This document shows, piece by piece, positions 11,286-22,323 of a stretch of 64,000 nucleotides of DNA. Positions within the stretch are counted from its first letter, which is position 1, and each line of letters opens with the position of its first letter. The position numbers and the translations under genes were made by a program. Location: the NCBI RefSeq assembly GCF_000006405.1, contig NW_003202922.1, forward strand, positions 237,663 to 301,662, given 5' to 3'. The notes beneath the pieces were generated by a model. The model saw nothing but the letters and a program-made list of their open reading frames with translations. It searched no databases and was not told the origin of the DNA. The DNA comes from Perkinsus marinus ATCC 50983. Taxonomy: Eukaryota > Perkinsozoa > Perkinsida > Perkinsidae.

Positions 11286-14200
11286 TCATTCTGAAAAAAC
11301 CTCTGAATTATCGCGCGCGCCCAATACGCTCCTCGCCAAAGCCTCATCCCCTTCCTCTTCAAGGATCTCAGCAACGCTTGCTTTCCGACGGGAGTCAAAA
11401 CCATCCAAAACAGAGGCCGGCAGGAAAAACGGCGGACGCAGGATTCGAACCAGGGTCCGAGCAAGCTCATCAGCGAGGTGAACATCCCCCTGCCAGATCG
11501 AGTCCGGACACTTCTTCAAAACTCCAAGTAGTCTCTCGACCTCGATTTTCCCAAGATGCACATCGTTCATGATTTTCGCGATACATCTGCGTGCTATTCT
11601 TTCTACCACCCCAGACGGAAGTTTCTCGGGCTCCCACCGAGCCAGCGTCACCTCTGGGGCGATCAATACAGTGTCCACTGGAAAGGGCGAGTCCACGAGA
11701 GCACCTTCCTCAATATGGTCAAGCAAAGCTTTTATCGATTTGGTTATCAGAATGCCCCTACGGAGGCACTGCTGTGCACAGTCAGCCCGCTCCTCACATT
11801 GGAACTTGTCGAAGACTTCAGCGAGCGCCAACAACTGCATGTTGTCCATCGACTCGTAGCGCACCTTAGCCGTCCATTGCCGCACCCTCTCGACAACCTC
11901 ATTATCCTCTATACCTTCCTCCACTATGGCAGACAGAGCCCCTGTGAGGATCTGCCCACTCAGCCCAGGCCACCCAGTAGTGAGCAAATACTCGACAATT
12001 TCCCTGCAAGGCGCCACATAGCCGCCGTCAATCAGCTGCAATACCCAGGCTAACACTACAGCCGCATTGGCAACAGGCCCGCATACTCTCTCCCGTACAG
12101 AGGCAAAATCAGCCCCCCGAAAGGTCAGAAAATTATAGTCTGTCGCCTCCTCCTTGTCACTATAGATACGCCCAGCCACCGCACAGTCCTCCAGCAGCCT
12201 CTCGACGTGCGGGACCAGCGAGCTCCTGATCTCCTCACTCACAGTGGAGGATTCTCCCAAGCAGTCAGCAAGAGTAACGAAGCATTTGAAATACGCAGAG
12301 GCAGCTGAGGCCTCTGAGCCATACCGTCCCTCGAACAACAACTGCCCCTTCTCATCAACCTGAAGTTACCAATTATCGGTGACACGGTCCAAAGCAGGTG
12401 ACACCTCTACACTACTAATGTTCCTCACCAAAGCCGCTACTAACGCGTCCGGACTCCCCACCAGCCGTCGCGATACACACACTGTAACAACGTCACAAGC
12501 AGCCTCCTGAGTCAAACCCATAGACCATGCAACACTATGACCAGTACTACCTGGACACTATACGAAGCCTGCAGTGCTGCTCTTAGGACCGGCACCACCT
12601 GCGCTTCATAGGCAGCCAGCCGCGGTAGACTGCTATCAGCAGCGACACTGTATTTCTGCACAACCTGGCAAGGAGGACCCCGCCGCTCGAGACGGTCTGA
12701 GGCCGGTCTTCGCTCACTACTAGATGCAGGAGCTCTAGAGAGGCCACGTATAGAGCAGTCCAATCTCTGGACGGTCCAACAGTCTTCTCATCGGCTGAAT
12801 ACAGCGATGTTACCTAGGAGCCACTTCCGAGCACTCCGCGCCCACTTGAATTCGCCAACATGAGTGCTAACTTCAGCACAGCTTCTGGCGAGTTCGTATC
12901 CGCTGGGTCGACCTCCACGTTGGCTACCACTACCCCCAAGAGCCGAGCGGCCAAGGCCCGGGCCCTCGGTAGGAGCACAGGTGTACGAGGATGGCTATCA
13001 GCATCATCTTCAAGAAGTACCAATGCACTACTATACATAATATCAGTAGCTCACCATATCTCGTTGTTGCTGCAACTGGACTAGAACCATCCTCCATCAC
13101 TCGCCCACGCATGACCTCCACAGAAAGGGATCGTCCACGCACGTTACCACGTGGTGACACGGTCGAGCCGGGCGGTGCCGCACTGGGACTCTGAGAATTC
13201 GAGTGACGGGCCCTCAGGAGGCGACCTACCATAGCAAGACCGCCCAAAACGACCAAGGCCGTCTCCATAGACTCCCTCGGCTGCACATGGCCCATGACTT
13301 TCACCAGCCGCTCTATCTCCTCACAGAGGCCCTCCTCCCCCCTCACGGCACTACTACTATACAATTTGACAAGTGCTGGGCCCCATTCGACCGCTCCCAC
13401 CGGGATGGACTTCTCAGCTAGCTGCAACAGGCAAGCAACTGCTTGCCTTCGAGAACCGTAATATCCCGACTGTATCATCTTCCGGCACAGCCGCCTGGGT
13501 GTCTCAGGATTGGTCTCAATGCACGCCGCAGAGTACCCTAGCAAATGAATGGAGACGGCCTCAGACTCACGACCAGCCATCAGCTCGAGAGCCCGCATCA
13601 ACGTCATAGACAGGGCCGTAGGAGGGCCCCTTCTGCATGTCTCAAGAACCCGCCCGAGCTGCTCCCAGGCCGCCCGAGAGTCCCAAGACTCTTCCACCAT
13701 GTGGGCCACAGACAGACCCAACGCCCTCGACCCTCCGTGGCGTAGCGCCGATAACACAGCGAATCGTAACCCAGGTTTAGTACTGTAGGCCAGCTGCGAC
13801 TCCGAACGACTAAACTCCTCCCACACATCCACAACATCCGTGAGGGCATCCACTGCTCGACAGCAGTTCACGATGATTTCATCACGACACTCTGTAGTAT
13901 CCACTATTTTCTGGACCAAGGCACGGACCCTCTCAGGGAAGGTGGGGGCTACTGTCACCAACAGCCTCAACAAGGCATTCAACCTAGACACATCCAGAGG
14001 CTTCAGCAGGGCTACCTCTATCAGCGTCATCATCTCCTCCGAGCATGCAATCTTATCCTCGCCCTGCACATGTTCGGCCACTCTCACTAGCGTCCTCAAC
14101 AGTACCACTGCGCGCAGGTCGTTCGGGATCACGACTTGAGTCCCTTCCTGGACTCCCGAAAAGTCTACTACAGGAAGGCCATCCCTCACAGACCTGACCA

Positions 14201-17200
14201 TCCTCTCAATCGTCTCCAACCGTTTTTCACTTGATACCACACCAGCCGCAAGAGCGTCCGAAATCGACCGCAGCAGCCCACAGGCCTCCTTAACTTCATC
14301 ACTCGCTCTCTCCATTATGGTCAACACAGCCCCACTAGTTACCCAATCACTCGGTGGGACCCCAAGGGGCTCTTCCAGCTCCCCTAGTGGCAACGACCCC
14401 CCATGCGACGGTACTACTCTACCTCCCACGTCCTCCAGCAGGCCCTCCACTACTGCCCCCACTTGCCCACTGTCAAGCACTTCCTCCTTCTCTATGACCT
14501 TCCGCAAGGCCTCGCAACAGCAGCATTTGATTTCGCCCAGTAGCCTCAGCCCAGTGTCAGCCCTGCGGACATCAGGCCCCGTCGGGCCATGCAGGAAGAC
14601 CCTCAACCTGTCGGGTATGCCCCGGTCAGCTAAACTCCGTATTAACCTCGGCTGTGGGTCGCTGATAGGCGTCAGCGGGCTCGGCAGGAACTTCAGCAAA
14701 TTCAGAATTTCGATCAAAAACTCCACTGCTTTCGCTGCCGCCTCCTTCGCCGTTTCAGATGGTTTATCGTCACTGCTCATCACGCTCAGAACAAGAGCCA
14801 CAACCCGTTGGCCCACCAGCAGGATGACCAAGCGGTCGTTCAAGTGCAGATCCGCAGTAGAGTCAACCTGCCAACACACAGGAGAGGGGCAATAGGAACC
14901 CTTACAAGTACCTCGTCAGCATCACCAAGAGCTGCCGTTGATATGATCCAGCTCTGGAGTTCCGAGATAGCCGCCGACCCCAACAGACCATCTAGTATGC
15001 CCAGTAGCTGCTGCAGGCTCGGAAGGAGGACCCATCGGGCCCGATCAAACGGGGTGTTGAGGCAGCCTGAAGGACCCTAACCCCACCGTCATGCGCCTCT
15101 GCTCACCTTCCACGAGTGTGAGAGCACAGGCGGCCCTAGGCAGTTCACTAGAGTCCACACCTCCCTCAAGCCACCCTAATGCAGTCTTGAACACCGTCTC
15201 CACTACACTTAAAGGGGCCGACGAGACCAGAGCGCCCACTAGTTGACATAACCTGGCCGAAATGACGAAGACTAGGTCAACCCATTGCACTGTTGGAGGA
15301 ATATATGCTCGCTCTCTTCAGCTGAGCTCGGTTTGAGTCCAGTCCGGGTAGAAGTGTACAGAAACCCACAATAATTTCCCCAAATTTTCTCAGAATTGTC
15401 CCCAACACATGTGGTCGACCATGTGCATACTTTCCAACATTGACCCAGTGAAGGGAGTCCCAACATCCGTCCACCCTGGTACTTTCAATACGATCAATCC
15501 CACACTATGAAATCCTATACTACCCAAAACGCTTCCTCCACTCAGTGCCACTATCTCCTCCTCCTCCTTCCCTAAGCCTGCCCACTACCCTTGTCGTAAA
15601 GGACGGATCACAGCGCACCACATCGAGCACCTGAGCTGGTCCCCGTCCCCCTACCAACCCTAGTTCCCACCGGCCCTACAGCCATCAGCGCCCTGCTAGC
15701 AGCCTCCCCAGTGACACCAGCCTCATCAACTGCATACGCCAAGAGCAGTTCAGTCACCTCACCCCAGTCCTGGTCGAAGTAGACCCCCGGAACCCCTCCT
15801 GCCCTAACACACACTTCCACTAGCTTTAGTGTTATCAGCCTCTGGAAGGTAGTCCTAGGGGCCTGAACACAGCCAGAAGATCTGCATAGTCAAAATAAAC
15901 TCCCCAGTGTACCCCTTGGTCGCGCAAGTCCTCTATAAGAAAGTCGAAGACTTCCCCAGCTAGACCCAGTTCACTTGCCCGCCATACCAATGAACAACAG
16001 CACTTCCCAAAGACTTCAGCATCACCACCGATGCCGTCCACTATTCCCACTATAGACGGGTCCCCAGGAACCTCCAGAAGTGTCCTTAGGACCTCCAGGG
16101 GCCTCATAGGGCTGCCCTCGTCTAACCCACAGCGCGCCATAGCGACCATCACAGCCGCGTTGTTGCTGTTGCCTCCCGACTTCAACTTTTTACGCAGACT
16201 ATCCAAACTACTGACCTTCTTGCACAGTACGCCAGCACAAGCAATACTAGACTCGAGGTCAGCCACTGAGAGTGGCGCCTTAATAAGGGTGTTCACAATC
16301 ATCGATCGTATGCCATCCGATAGGGCGTGCGGGAGCAGCGCTAAACAGCGGAACAAGGCGGTGCGAACCTGAGGCATTCCTCGTGCAACAATCGAGGCCC
16401 AATATGCACGTGGTCAACTCGAGGGAATTTTTGGGGGAGTTATTGTTGCTATCTGTACATTTCTATACTAAGCCGTATATGAACTCCTATAATTAGTGAG
16501 GAAACTCCCGAGCTCAGCTGAGGAAAGCGACCACTTATTCTTCCAACACTGCCAAGGCCCCGCTGACCTCAACACTGGTCTCCTTTTCCGGGAGGTGGTT
16601 GACGATACAGTATCGGGCGTCGTCCACTGCACTCGGTTGGTCGTTGAGGAACCCACTACCTGCAGCCGGATCGACCCTAGCAGCTGCAAGGGGCAAATCA
16701 CTTAGGAGCCTTTCCAGCTGACGAGCGGCGTTCTTCCGGCACTCCACGTGGACCCACACCGACTGCCGACCATAGCGGTTAAATTGGCGACGAATCACTT
16801 CAATGATATCACGTCGAACAGCCTTGGTCATGGGCAGCCCCACTAAGAGGTCATCAAAGCTGAGAGTAAAAGCAACAGCGCTCTACCTGTGGTCAAGTCC
16901 ACTGCGGCTTTCAGCGCCGACATTCGCCTTAGGACCGCCATAGCCCCTTCGCCCTCTTTCTGAGGGGCCTGGGCAGCATCTAGAAGTGATACACAAGCCG
17001 CCTCCAACTCCAATGCGCCCCCTGCACTCAGGGAATCTCTTCGAAACCTGAACAACGACACAGTGCCGCTGCTGACGCCCGAAGCGTTAAGCATGCACCT
17101 CCCACCACCACATGGAAATCAGTAGCGAAATAGGAAGCAGCATTGACTCCACTGGCTCACGAGGAGCCTATGAGTGGACCTACGAGGCTTTCAGTGCCGC

Positions 17201-17964
17201 CGCCGCGAGAGTGTCCACTGCATAGCTCCTCCGTAACGTCCTCTCGCCCATGGTAGAGGTCAACAAGTGCAAGCACAACTGTCGGAGTTGGACCAAAGAC
17301 GACGATTCAATCTATTCCAAATCTTTTGCATCGCTCCGCTAAGAAGATCTCCACCTCATTCCAATACGAGAACAACATTATCTCTTCCAGTTCACGGAGC
17401 AGATGGCACAGCCTCACAGGTGCAGGACCCACGACTCCTGCCGCCGCCGCCGATGACGTCGAGCCGGCTCTAGTTCGACCCTAAGGCCCACAGTCCACCC
17501 CAGTGTGGGAAAATATGCACATGGTCAACTACATTCGAGAGGAAACTCTGATAAAATTTCGGTAAATTCTCATTTCATCCGAATTCGTATGTAAACTCCT
17601 AATAATAAATAAGTAAACTCGTAAAATCAGTTGAGGTAAGCGAACATGAATTCCAATACTGCCCCCCCCCAACCCCCACTTACCCCCCTCATCGCCGCCG
17701 CCGCCGCAGCCCCCCTCTCCCCAACCAGCGACGCCAACAGTGTTATCCGGTCTTCCAGCGAAGCGCTAGCTAAGGAGGCAATGATCGAAGCCAAGCCGTC
17801 CAAAACTGAGTACCCTCCAGTTTGCTCTCGGCTCTCTCAGTCCGCCTCATGCTGTCCTCGACCATGGACTGAACAAGACCCTCCGATGCATCACTCACGT
17901 AGCCCTCCTCAGCTTCATTTCCTAATGCGGCGGCGCTGTCACTATGGACACCCTCCACAGCCAT
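11286..17964 (-). CDS. very large alpha-solenoid (HEAT/ARM-like) protein
   Basis: A multi-exon gene with stop at 11286 and a likely start ATG at 17964 ([14 protein letters not shown]). Exon 1 joins [16 protein letters not shown] through a 44-nt intron, then [18 protein letters not shown] across an intron holding a MITE. Large exons follow: 16843-16552, 16377-15835, about 15500-15045, 14879-12930 and 12341-11286. The sequence is almost entirely amphipathic helices with regular Leu/Val/Ala spacing (for example [35 protein letters not shown]), typical of HEAT or ARM superhelices. A Ser/Pro-rich linker occurs near 13160-13210. Total length is probably near 1900-2000 residues. I cannot assign a family: Integrator subunits, cohesin-type regulators or trafficking solenoids are all possible. 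Two MITEs interrupt apparently continuous coding frame (see findings), so the gene is either spliced there or damaged. Confidence 0.7.
15288..15442. mobile_element. hAT-like MITE (family 1) inside alpha-solenoid coding frame
   Basis: 155-bp element starting CACTGTTGGAGGAATATATG and ending CTTTCCAACATTG. The flanks are ACCCATTG (15280-15287) and ACCCAGTG (15443-15450), an 8-bp target duplication with one mismatch. Removing the element and one duplication restores the frame reading [10 protein letters not shown] then [12 protein letters not shown] on the minus strand. Confidence 0.85.
16400..16551. mobile_element. hAT-like MITE (family 1) inside alpha-solenoid coding frame
   Basis: The right end is TTCCAACACTG at 16551. 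The left end is eroded: the family's CATATTTTCCCACACTG end is cut short at GCATATT on the minus strand. On the minus strand the flanks GGCCTTGG and GGCCTCGA agree at 6 of 8 positions. The host frame reads VEVSGA before the element and [11 protein letters not shown] after it, in the same phase. Confidence 0.8.
17511..17661. mobile_element. hAT-like MITE (family 1) in first introns of alpha-solenoid gene
   Basis: Begins CAGTGTGGGAAAATATGCAC and ends TTCCAATACTG. It lies within an intron bounded by a GTAAGT donor after the poly-Ala exon and a GGCCTTAG acceptor before GRTRAGS. Without the element the intron would be about 40 nt, the usual size here. The flanking bases are C-rich, so the target duplication cannot be read with certainty. 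Confidence 0.82.
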
Positions 17965-18491
17965 TCAAAACAAGAGCTGGATTGAATGGTCCGACAAATT
18001 CCACAATGGTAGATTGTCATCGCCTTCATTCAAACGACCCGGGTTCAATCCCCGCCACCCACTATTCTCCATACTCAACACAACGCCGTTAACCACAGCT
18101 ATCAGGAGAGCACGGACAACTGATCTTTCTTAAGAAAGTAGTCATCACCAGCAGACCACCGCCCCAACAATAAAGGCCTCCACCACAGCGACAACATCTC
18201 CTCATTTTTCGTTGCAGAGACAATTTCGATAAAGAACTCGTTACCACGCCACTACAAAATGATCAGTTGTCCACCACCTGGTGATCGCCACAACAGCTAG
18301 CTGCTCATAGTGGAGCCTCCCCCCCACTCCACGATTAACATAGGAAGGAACATAGCAATGACAATGATAGCTTCGTACAAGGTTATGAGGAATGTTAGAG
18401 TTTACGTGAATCTTGCATACGAACCATAGCATAGTCGTATTCGGAAAATCATATCAACACTGAGAAAATACATACAGCTCCTCACGAGGCT
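17965..18491. other. intergenic between membrane protein and alpha-solenoid gene
   Basis: No convincing coding exon. A stretch near 18040-18060 matches the B-box part of a tRNA gene (GGGTTCAATCCCC) but the remaining arms do not pair. The region presumably contains the 5' end signals of the alpha-solenoid transcript. Confidence 0.4.
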
Positions 18492-18759
18492 CTATACAAG
18501 GTAGTATGGCACCTCTTCCGGTGCTCTAGCAGTGGTCATTCTCTGTCGGAGGTGGGAGGCCCCATATACAGATTCGGTCAATGCAGCAGCCTCAGTGGTA
18601 TTCATATAAACAAACTCCTCAGCTGTCCCCACTGCCGGGGCCTCCGTCAGCCCCTCAGCCAGCGGGTAAACTGTCGTAGTCGACACCGGATCGGCCATGG
18701 GACCATGGACCAGCTCATTGAGTATTATAAGGAGTGATGCTATCGCGAAGATGACGAAC
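18492..18759 (-). CDS. small membrane protein, C-terminal exon
   Basis: A candidate terminal exon with an acceptor (TTGTAG) just above 18759. It encodes a hydrophobic helix, FVIFAIASLLIILNELV, followed by a Thr/Glu/Ala-rich soluble tail (TTTVYPLAEGLTEAPAVG) and a stop at 18492. The first coding exon is not located. One transmembrane segment is likely. No family recognised; the exon could also belong to a longer gene. Confidence 0.35.
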
Positions 18760-18799
18760 CTACAACAATACGGCTTGTTCCACCTCCATCAGCGCGTAC

Positions 18800-20040
18800 T
18801 GTATATGTTCGTCGCACGCACAGTTCTATTTAACAGTTAATGACAAGGAAAGTATTAATTTCCCTATTCGACCACCACCGCCTACTTCATGTCCCTAGTT
18901 GCGAATATAACTCTTTCACTCGCAAATTTGGTGGTCCCGAGCGCCAAATACATTCCTCAGAGGTATTAATAATATGACTACACACGGGTGAAAAAATTTC
19001 TCAAGTAGGAATGGCCGCAGCAAGGCGTTTGAGCCTTAATACGGAATGAATATCGCTTAGTTCGACTCTGAAATCAGTTTCATTTCAGGGAGGATCTCGA
19101 TGGAGATATTGAATTCTCAAAAACCAACGTTCTATCTAATTACGACCGGCCCACTGAAAGACTTCACTACCTCAGAGGGAGGCCGAAAATAGTGCCACGA
19201 CTCCCACGATGACGCGGTGTGGTCTTCAGCCCCCCGTCGACCTTGGTGCTAGTGACACCAGTGGTGACACGGTGACAGTCGACCAGCCCATCTATGCGGG
19301 TAACCTATCCGAAACAATACTACTAAGGAGCCACTCTCCGACCGTTCCCCTTACACTTCTCCTACGTGGCATGCGCCTCCGACTACCATCCTCTGCACTC
19401 TTCATCTCCTCCTCACTTCTGAATACACCGACCAATTGAACCCTCAATCTCACAACAGTTACGAAAGACTCACTCGAAATGCCGCGCTGACCTTCGTGCT
19501 GACCAACCTACACTACCCTTAGTTCGACATGCAGCCGTGCCTGATAACTAACCACTACGTGACGCCTTCCTCAGACCGCGTACTCGGTGACGGTGGCTCC
19601 GAATCGTCAGTAGAGCACGCATCAGATGCTCGCCAGCTGGGGAGGTACCCATACTCTCGGCAAAGCCCATCGCGCACGCCCCATATCCTCTCGGGTGCTT
19701 CCTAAAACAATGATGGAGTAGCTCATACAAGGCACGATCAAAACACTCAGAAATTTCACACGACACGAATTGGACCCCGCTGAGTCAATAAGGCAAGCCT
19801 CCACATTTTCCCAGTCCTCAGCAACACGACCTAGGGATAACTTTTTCAGGCGAATTCGAATGCCTCGCCTTTCGGGTAAACCACGGAGAGCTTGAACGAG
19901 GAGTGTTTAACGGTGCGATAGTAATATTGTAGGTGTAGAAATTCTATCGGCATCCACATACCAACTTTCAATCCAAACTTATACCACACCAAATGTTGTC
20001 ATAAACTATGGCAGACACCAACGAGCCGTGTTAAGAGGCC
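18800..20040. other. gene-poor stretch; possible FCP1-gene downstream exon
   Basis: Most of this stretch shows no coding signal. On the minus strand 19548-19766 is open and protein-like (CFDRALYELLHHCFRKHP, then MGTSPAGEHLMRALL). It could be a later exon of the phosphatase gene just upstream in transcription, but the connecting splice sites were not established. Confidence 0.3.
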
Positions 20041-20067
20041 TTACCACGCCCTCCCATCACGACCCCA

Positions 20068-20166
20068 GGGAAATTTTGAAAATACATTTCTACCCAAATT
20101 CGTATCTAAGCTCTCAAAACTAGTGAGAGAACTCCCGAGCTCGGGTGAGAAAAGCGAACATATATC
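20068..20166. mobile_element. truncated hAT-like MITE (family 1)
   Basis: Carries the family interior (ACATTTCTACCCAAATTCG, then GAACTCCCGAGCTC and AAGCGAACATATAT), but both terminal CAGTG motifs are missing. It lies directly after the exon ending FLQWVMEW of the FCP1-like gene, probably in the following intron. Confidence 0.7.
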
Positions 20167-20171
20167 TGACC

Positions 20172-21533
20172 ACTCCATTACCCATTGTAGAAAATCGTCC
20201 TTATCGCGCGGCAGCGCTGCCAGTTTTGCCGAACTCAACGTACCAGCGACAGATATCGCCTTTAGCAAAGCGCTGTAGTTAACCTCGGCAAAATCATACC
20301 TACCAGTTGCAATCAAAGGAGGCGAATTAAAACTAAAACGATAACACTTTATTCACTTGCCTTACATAGTAGCTTCAACGATATTCCCAGCCTCCCTGCA
20401 CTCTTCCGGCCACACCTCGGGACTATCATCCAACACCACAAACCACCGCCGCCGCAGCTCTTCCGTACCAACTGCTGAGTCCGCGTTGATTATCTAATCA
20501 AAACAGCTCAGCCGAGGCAACTGGTCGCAGAAAAAACTACAAAGTCGGGATCTTTCTCCAAGGGCGTCATATTAGAAGGCTCATCCTCCCTAGACACGAG
20601 TCGGCCCTGAGGAACTCCAATCCTTCACCCACGAATAGCCGCTTACTAACCTTGATGAGCTCTCCGGAGGGATCTAACATTTTTTTGATAACTTCCATAT
20701 ATCGTCGACTGCCCTTAGTGTATATCGATAATACCACCCCGCAGCCAGTTTTGGAAACCTGAACGAAACGCTGCTGATGAGAAGCGCGTATTACGAGGGT
20801 TACATATATGTTACTATAGGACTTTCACCCGTGATATGAAAAACACTTCACATTTCAGCTCGCGAAAAACGCATGTGAGCAGTGAATAACATGGCGAATA
20901 GGTGATATGGAGTGATTCGTCCAGCGTAGTTCGCAAAGTGTTTTTTCAATTGAGTTCATATCGCGAATATCGTCTTTTTCACATGGAGTATAACACCACT
21001 TCACGTAAAACGGGTGAAACTCCATCGTAAGAACTATTGTTATTGCCAATCATATTGATACACATTGGAGTTTCATCCGTTCTACGCGAAGTGACGTAAA
21101 ACTCGATGAAAAACGCGATATTCGCGGTGATATGCAGTAGTCGTGAAATATGTTTTTCACTAGTGTTTTCGTATCAGAGGTGAAACTCCATTTAACATAG
21201 GATAAATAGTAATATTAGTTTAAACCATTCATCCTTACCAGCTCCCTTATAAACGCTCTTGCATGCGGACGTATTTTCGTCAGCACCTTGACGTCGCTAA
21301 TTACACATAGATATAACTCCGGTAGACCCTCCCTGAGACAAGGCAGTGAGCACCACCCGATAGAGCCTTACTACTCATCTTTATAGACCTCTTGCAGAAT
21401 GGGAGTGACACTCTCAGACTGCGATGGATCAGCCTTGCCGATCTCGTAGCTGTTCACCATAGTCCGATCGAGATCTAAGATGACGTCGAGCCGATGCCGC
21501 TGAGCTGTGTGCTTTCCGGAGCCTGCGGGAGGG
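20172..21533 (-). CDS. FCP1/NIF-type HAD phosphatase, partial gene model
   Basis: The family dephosphorylates the RNA polymerase II C-terminal domain or related substrates in the nucleus. Motifs in order: RLDVILDLDRTMVNSYEIG (the DxDxT catalytic motif), VLTKIRPHARAFIRELV, VVLSIYTKGSRRYMEVI with KKMLDPSGELI, GRLVSREDE, and WFVVLDDSPEVWPEECREA (the DDxxxxW motif). The frame then continues as YDFAEVNYSALLKAISVAG. Introns of 42 and 44 nt join these segments, plus one of about 480 nt (20759-21238) swollen by two copies of a second MITE family. The N-terminus above 21533 and the C-terminus below 20172 were not resolved, so no BRCT domain is confirmed. Confidence 0.82.
20819..21024. mobile_element. 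MITE family 2, copy 1, in FCP1-like intron
   Basis: Terminal inverted repeats GGACTTTCACC at the left and GGTGAAACTCC at the right. AT-rich interior with repeated GAAAAAC and TTTTTC motifs. It sits wholly inside the 480-nt intron. Confidence 0.6.
21066..21190. mobile_element. MITE family 2, copy 2, in FCP1-like intron
   Basis: About 125 bp with ends TGGAGTTTCATCCGTT and AGAGGTGAAACTCCA. Its interior (GATATTCGCGGTGATATGCA, then GTTTTTCACTA) matches, in reverse orientation, the element at 62275-62386 over nearly its whole length. I see no matching flanking duplication. Confidence 0.72.
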
Positions 21534-21740
21534 CGAGATTATCTTCCAGAGATGTAAAGGCAAGCACTACCCCTTCCCTCCATCACACTTGGACAACCGG
21601 TAGAGGCCTCAGAGTCGGAGGCGACATCTGTTGAAGCTGTTCGTCGTGACTCGGAACGCGGCCTTCCACGCCAACCTAAAAAGGCACTCAGTTGGACCTA
21701 TTCTGCATCTTGCCAGGTTGAACCTTGAGATACTCTCCAA

Positions 21741-21913
21741 CAGTGCGGGGAAATATGCACATGGTCAACTACATGTGTTAGTAACAATGAGAAAATTTTC
21801 GGGAAATTATTCCTGTTTTCTGCAAACTTCTACCCGATTCCGTATAGACTTGTAAAATTGATGAGAAAATTCCTGAGCTCAGCTGAGGAAACCGATCATA
21901 TATTCCAACACTG
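21741..21913. mobile_element. hAT-like MITE (family 1)
   Basis: Begins CAGTGCGGGGAAATATGCAC and ends TATTCCAACACTG, 173 bp, with the full conserved interior. Located just upstream, in transcription sense, of the identified FCP1-like exons, so it is either in a 5' intron or upstream of the gene. The flanks CTCTCCAA and CCCCGCTC do not form a clear duplication. Confidence 0.85.
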
Positions 21914-22078
21914 CCCCGCTCCAACCCCGCTTGTTAGGGTAATATACAAAATGCAAGGAAGACAAGTTAAAGTTACGAAACCGAAGGGTTAAACCCGAGA
22001 CCCCACCCGAAACCCGACAAGGCAACCAGAAACCCGAACTGTTAAAAGCGAGCGACAGACCTCCTTGGATTTTGTAAT

Positions 22079-22282
22079 TTACCTCCGCTTACTACCTGTC
22101 AAATCTACATGCTCCTTCTGCTCGTCACCGCTTTCCGCATGCATCGCATAGCGTCCTTCACGACGCAACGCGTTATAAACTTCGGGAATCTCCAGCGTAT
22201 CGTGGGCCCAGCCATGAACCGGCAGGCATTGCCTGTCTGGTGACAGGCCTTCCGATACGACCATTGATCGGTCTTTATACAT
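22079..22282 (-). CDS. possible C-terminal exon, unknown
   Basis: An open frame with protein-like composition (LEIPEVYNALRREGRYAMHA, then a charged tail ending in KRR) and a stop at 22079. No domain recognised. It may be an isolated exon, a 5' exon of the FCP1-like gene, or a relic inside repeats. Confidence 0.22.
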   Translation of the reverse strand: MYKDRSMVVSEGLSPDRQCLPVHGWAHDTLEIPEVYNALRREGRYAMHAESGDEQKEHVDLTGSKRR

Positions 22283-22304
22283 ACACTTGTAAAATAAACT
22301 AGCA

Positions 22305-22323
22305 GAACCCGTCGCTTCGCTCC
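22305..22323. repeat. 19-bp dispersed repeat, copy 1
   Basis: GAACCCGTCGCTTCGCTCC is repeated identically at 23212-23230. Both copies are followed by similar AGCTCG-rich sequence, suggesting short copies of a longer dispersed element. Confidence 0.5.

Noticed and set aside
11436-11456. GGATTCGAACC motif resembling the T arm of a minus-strand tRNA
   Set aside because: It lies within the well-supported alpha-solenoid coding exon ([11 protein letters not shown]) and no cloverleaf can be formed.
14317-14895. 192-codon Ser-rich frame on the plus strand
   Set aside because: Antisense shadow of the 649-codon solenoid exon on the minus strand.
18000-18070. tRNA-like segment with GGGTTCAATCCCC and a GCCTTCA block resembling tRNA-Glu
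   Set aside because: Only the T arm is recognisable. The anticodon and acceptor stems do not pair, so it is not called as a gene.
17646-18092. 148-codon frame on the plus strand
   Set aside because: It is the antisense of the first exons and intron of the alpha-solenoid gene, whose minus-strand exons join cleanly through a 44-nt intron.
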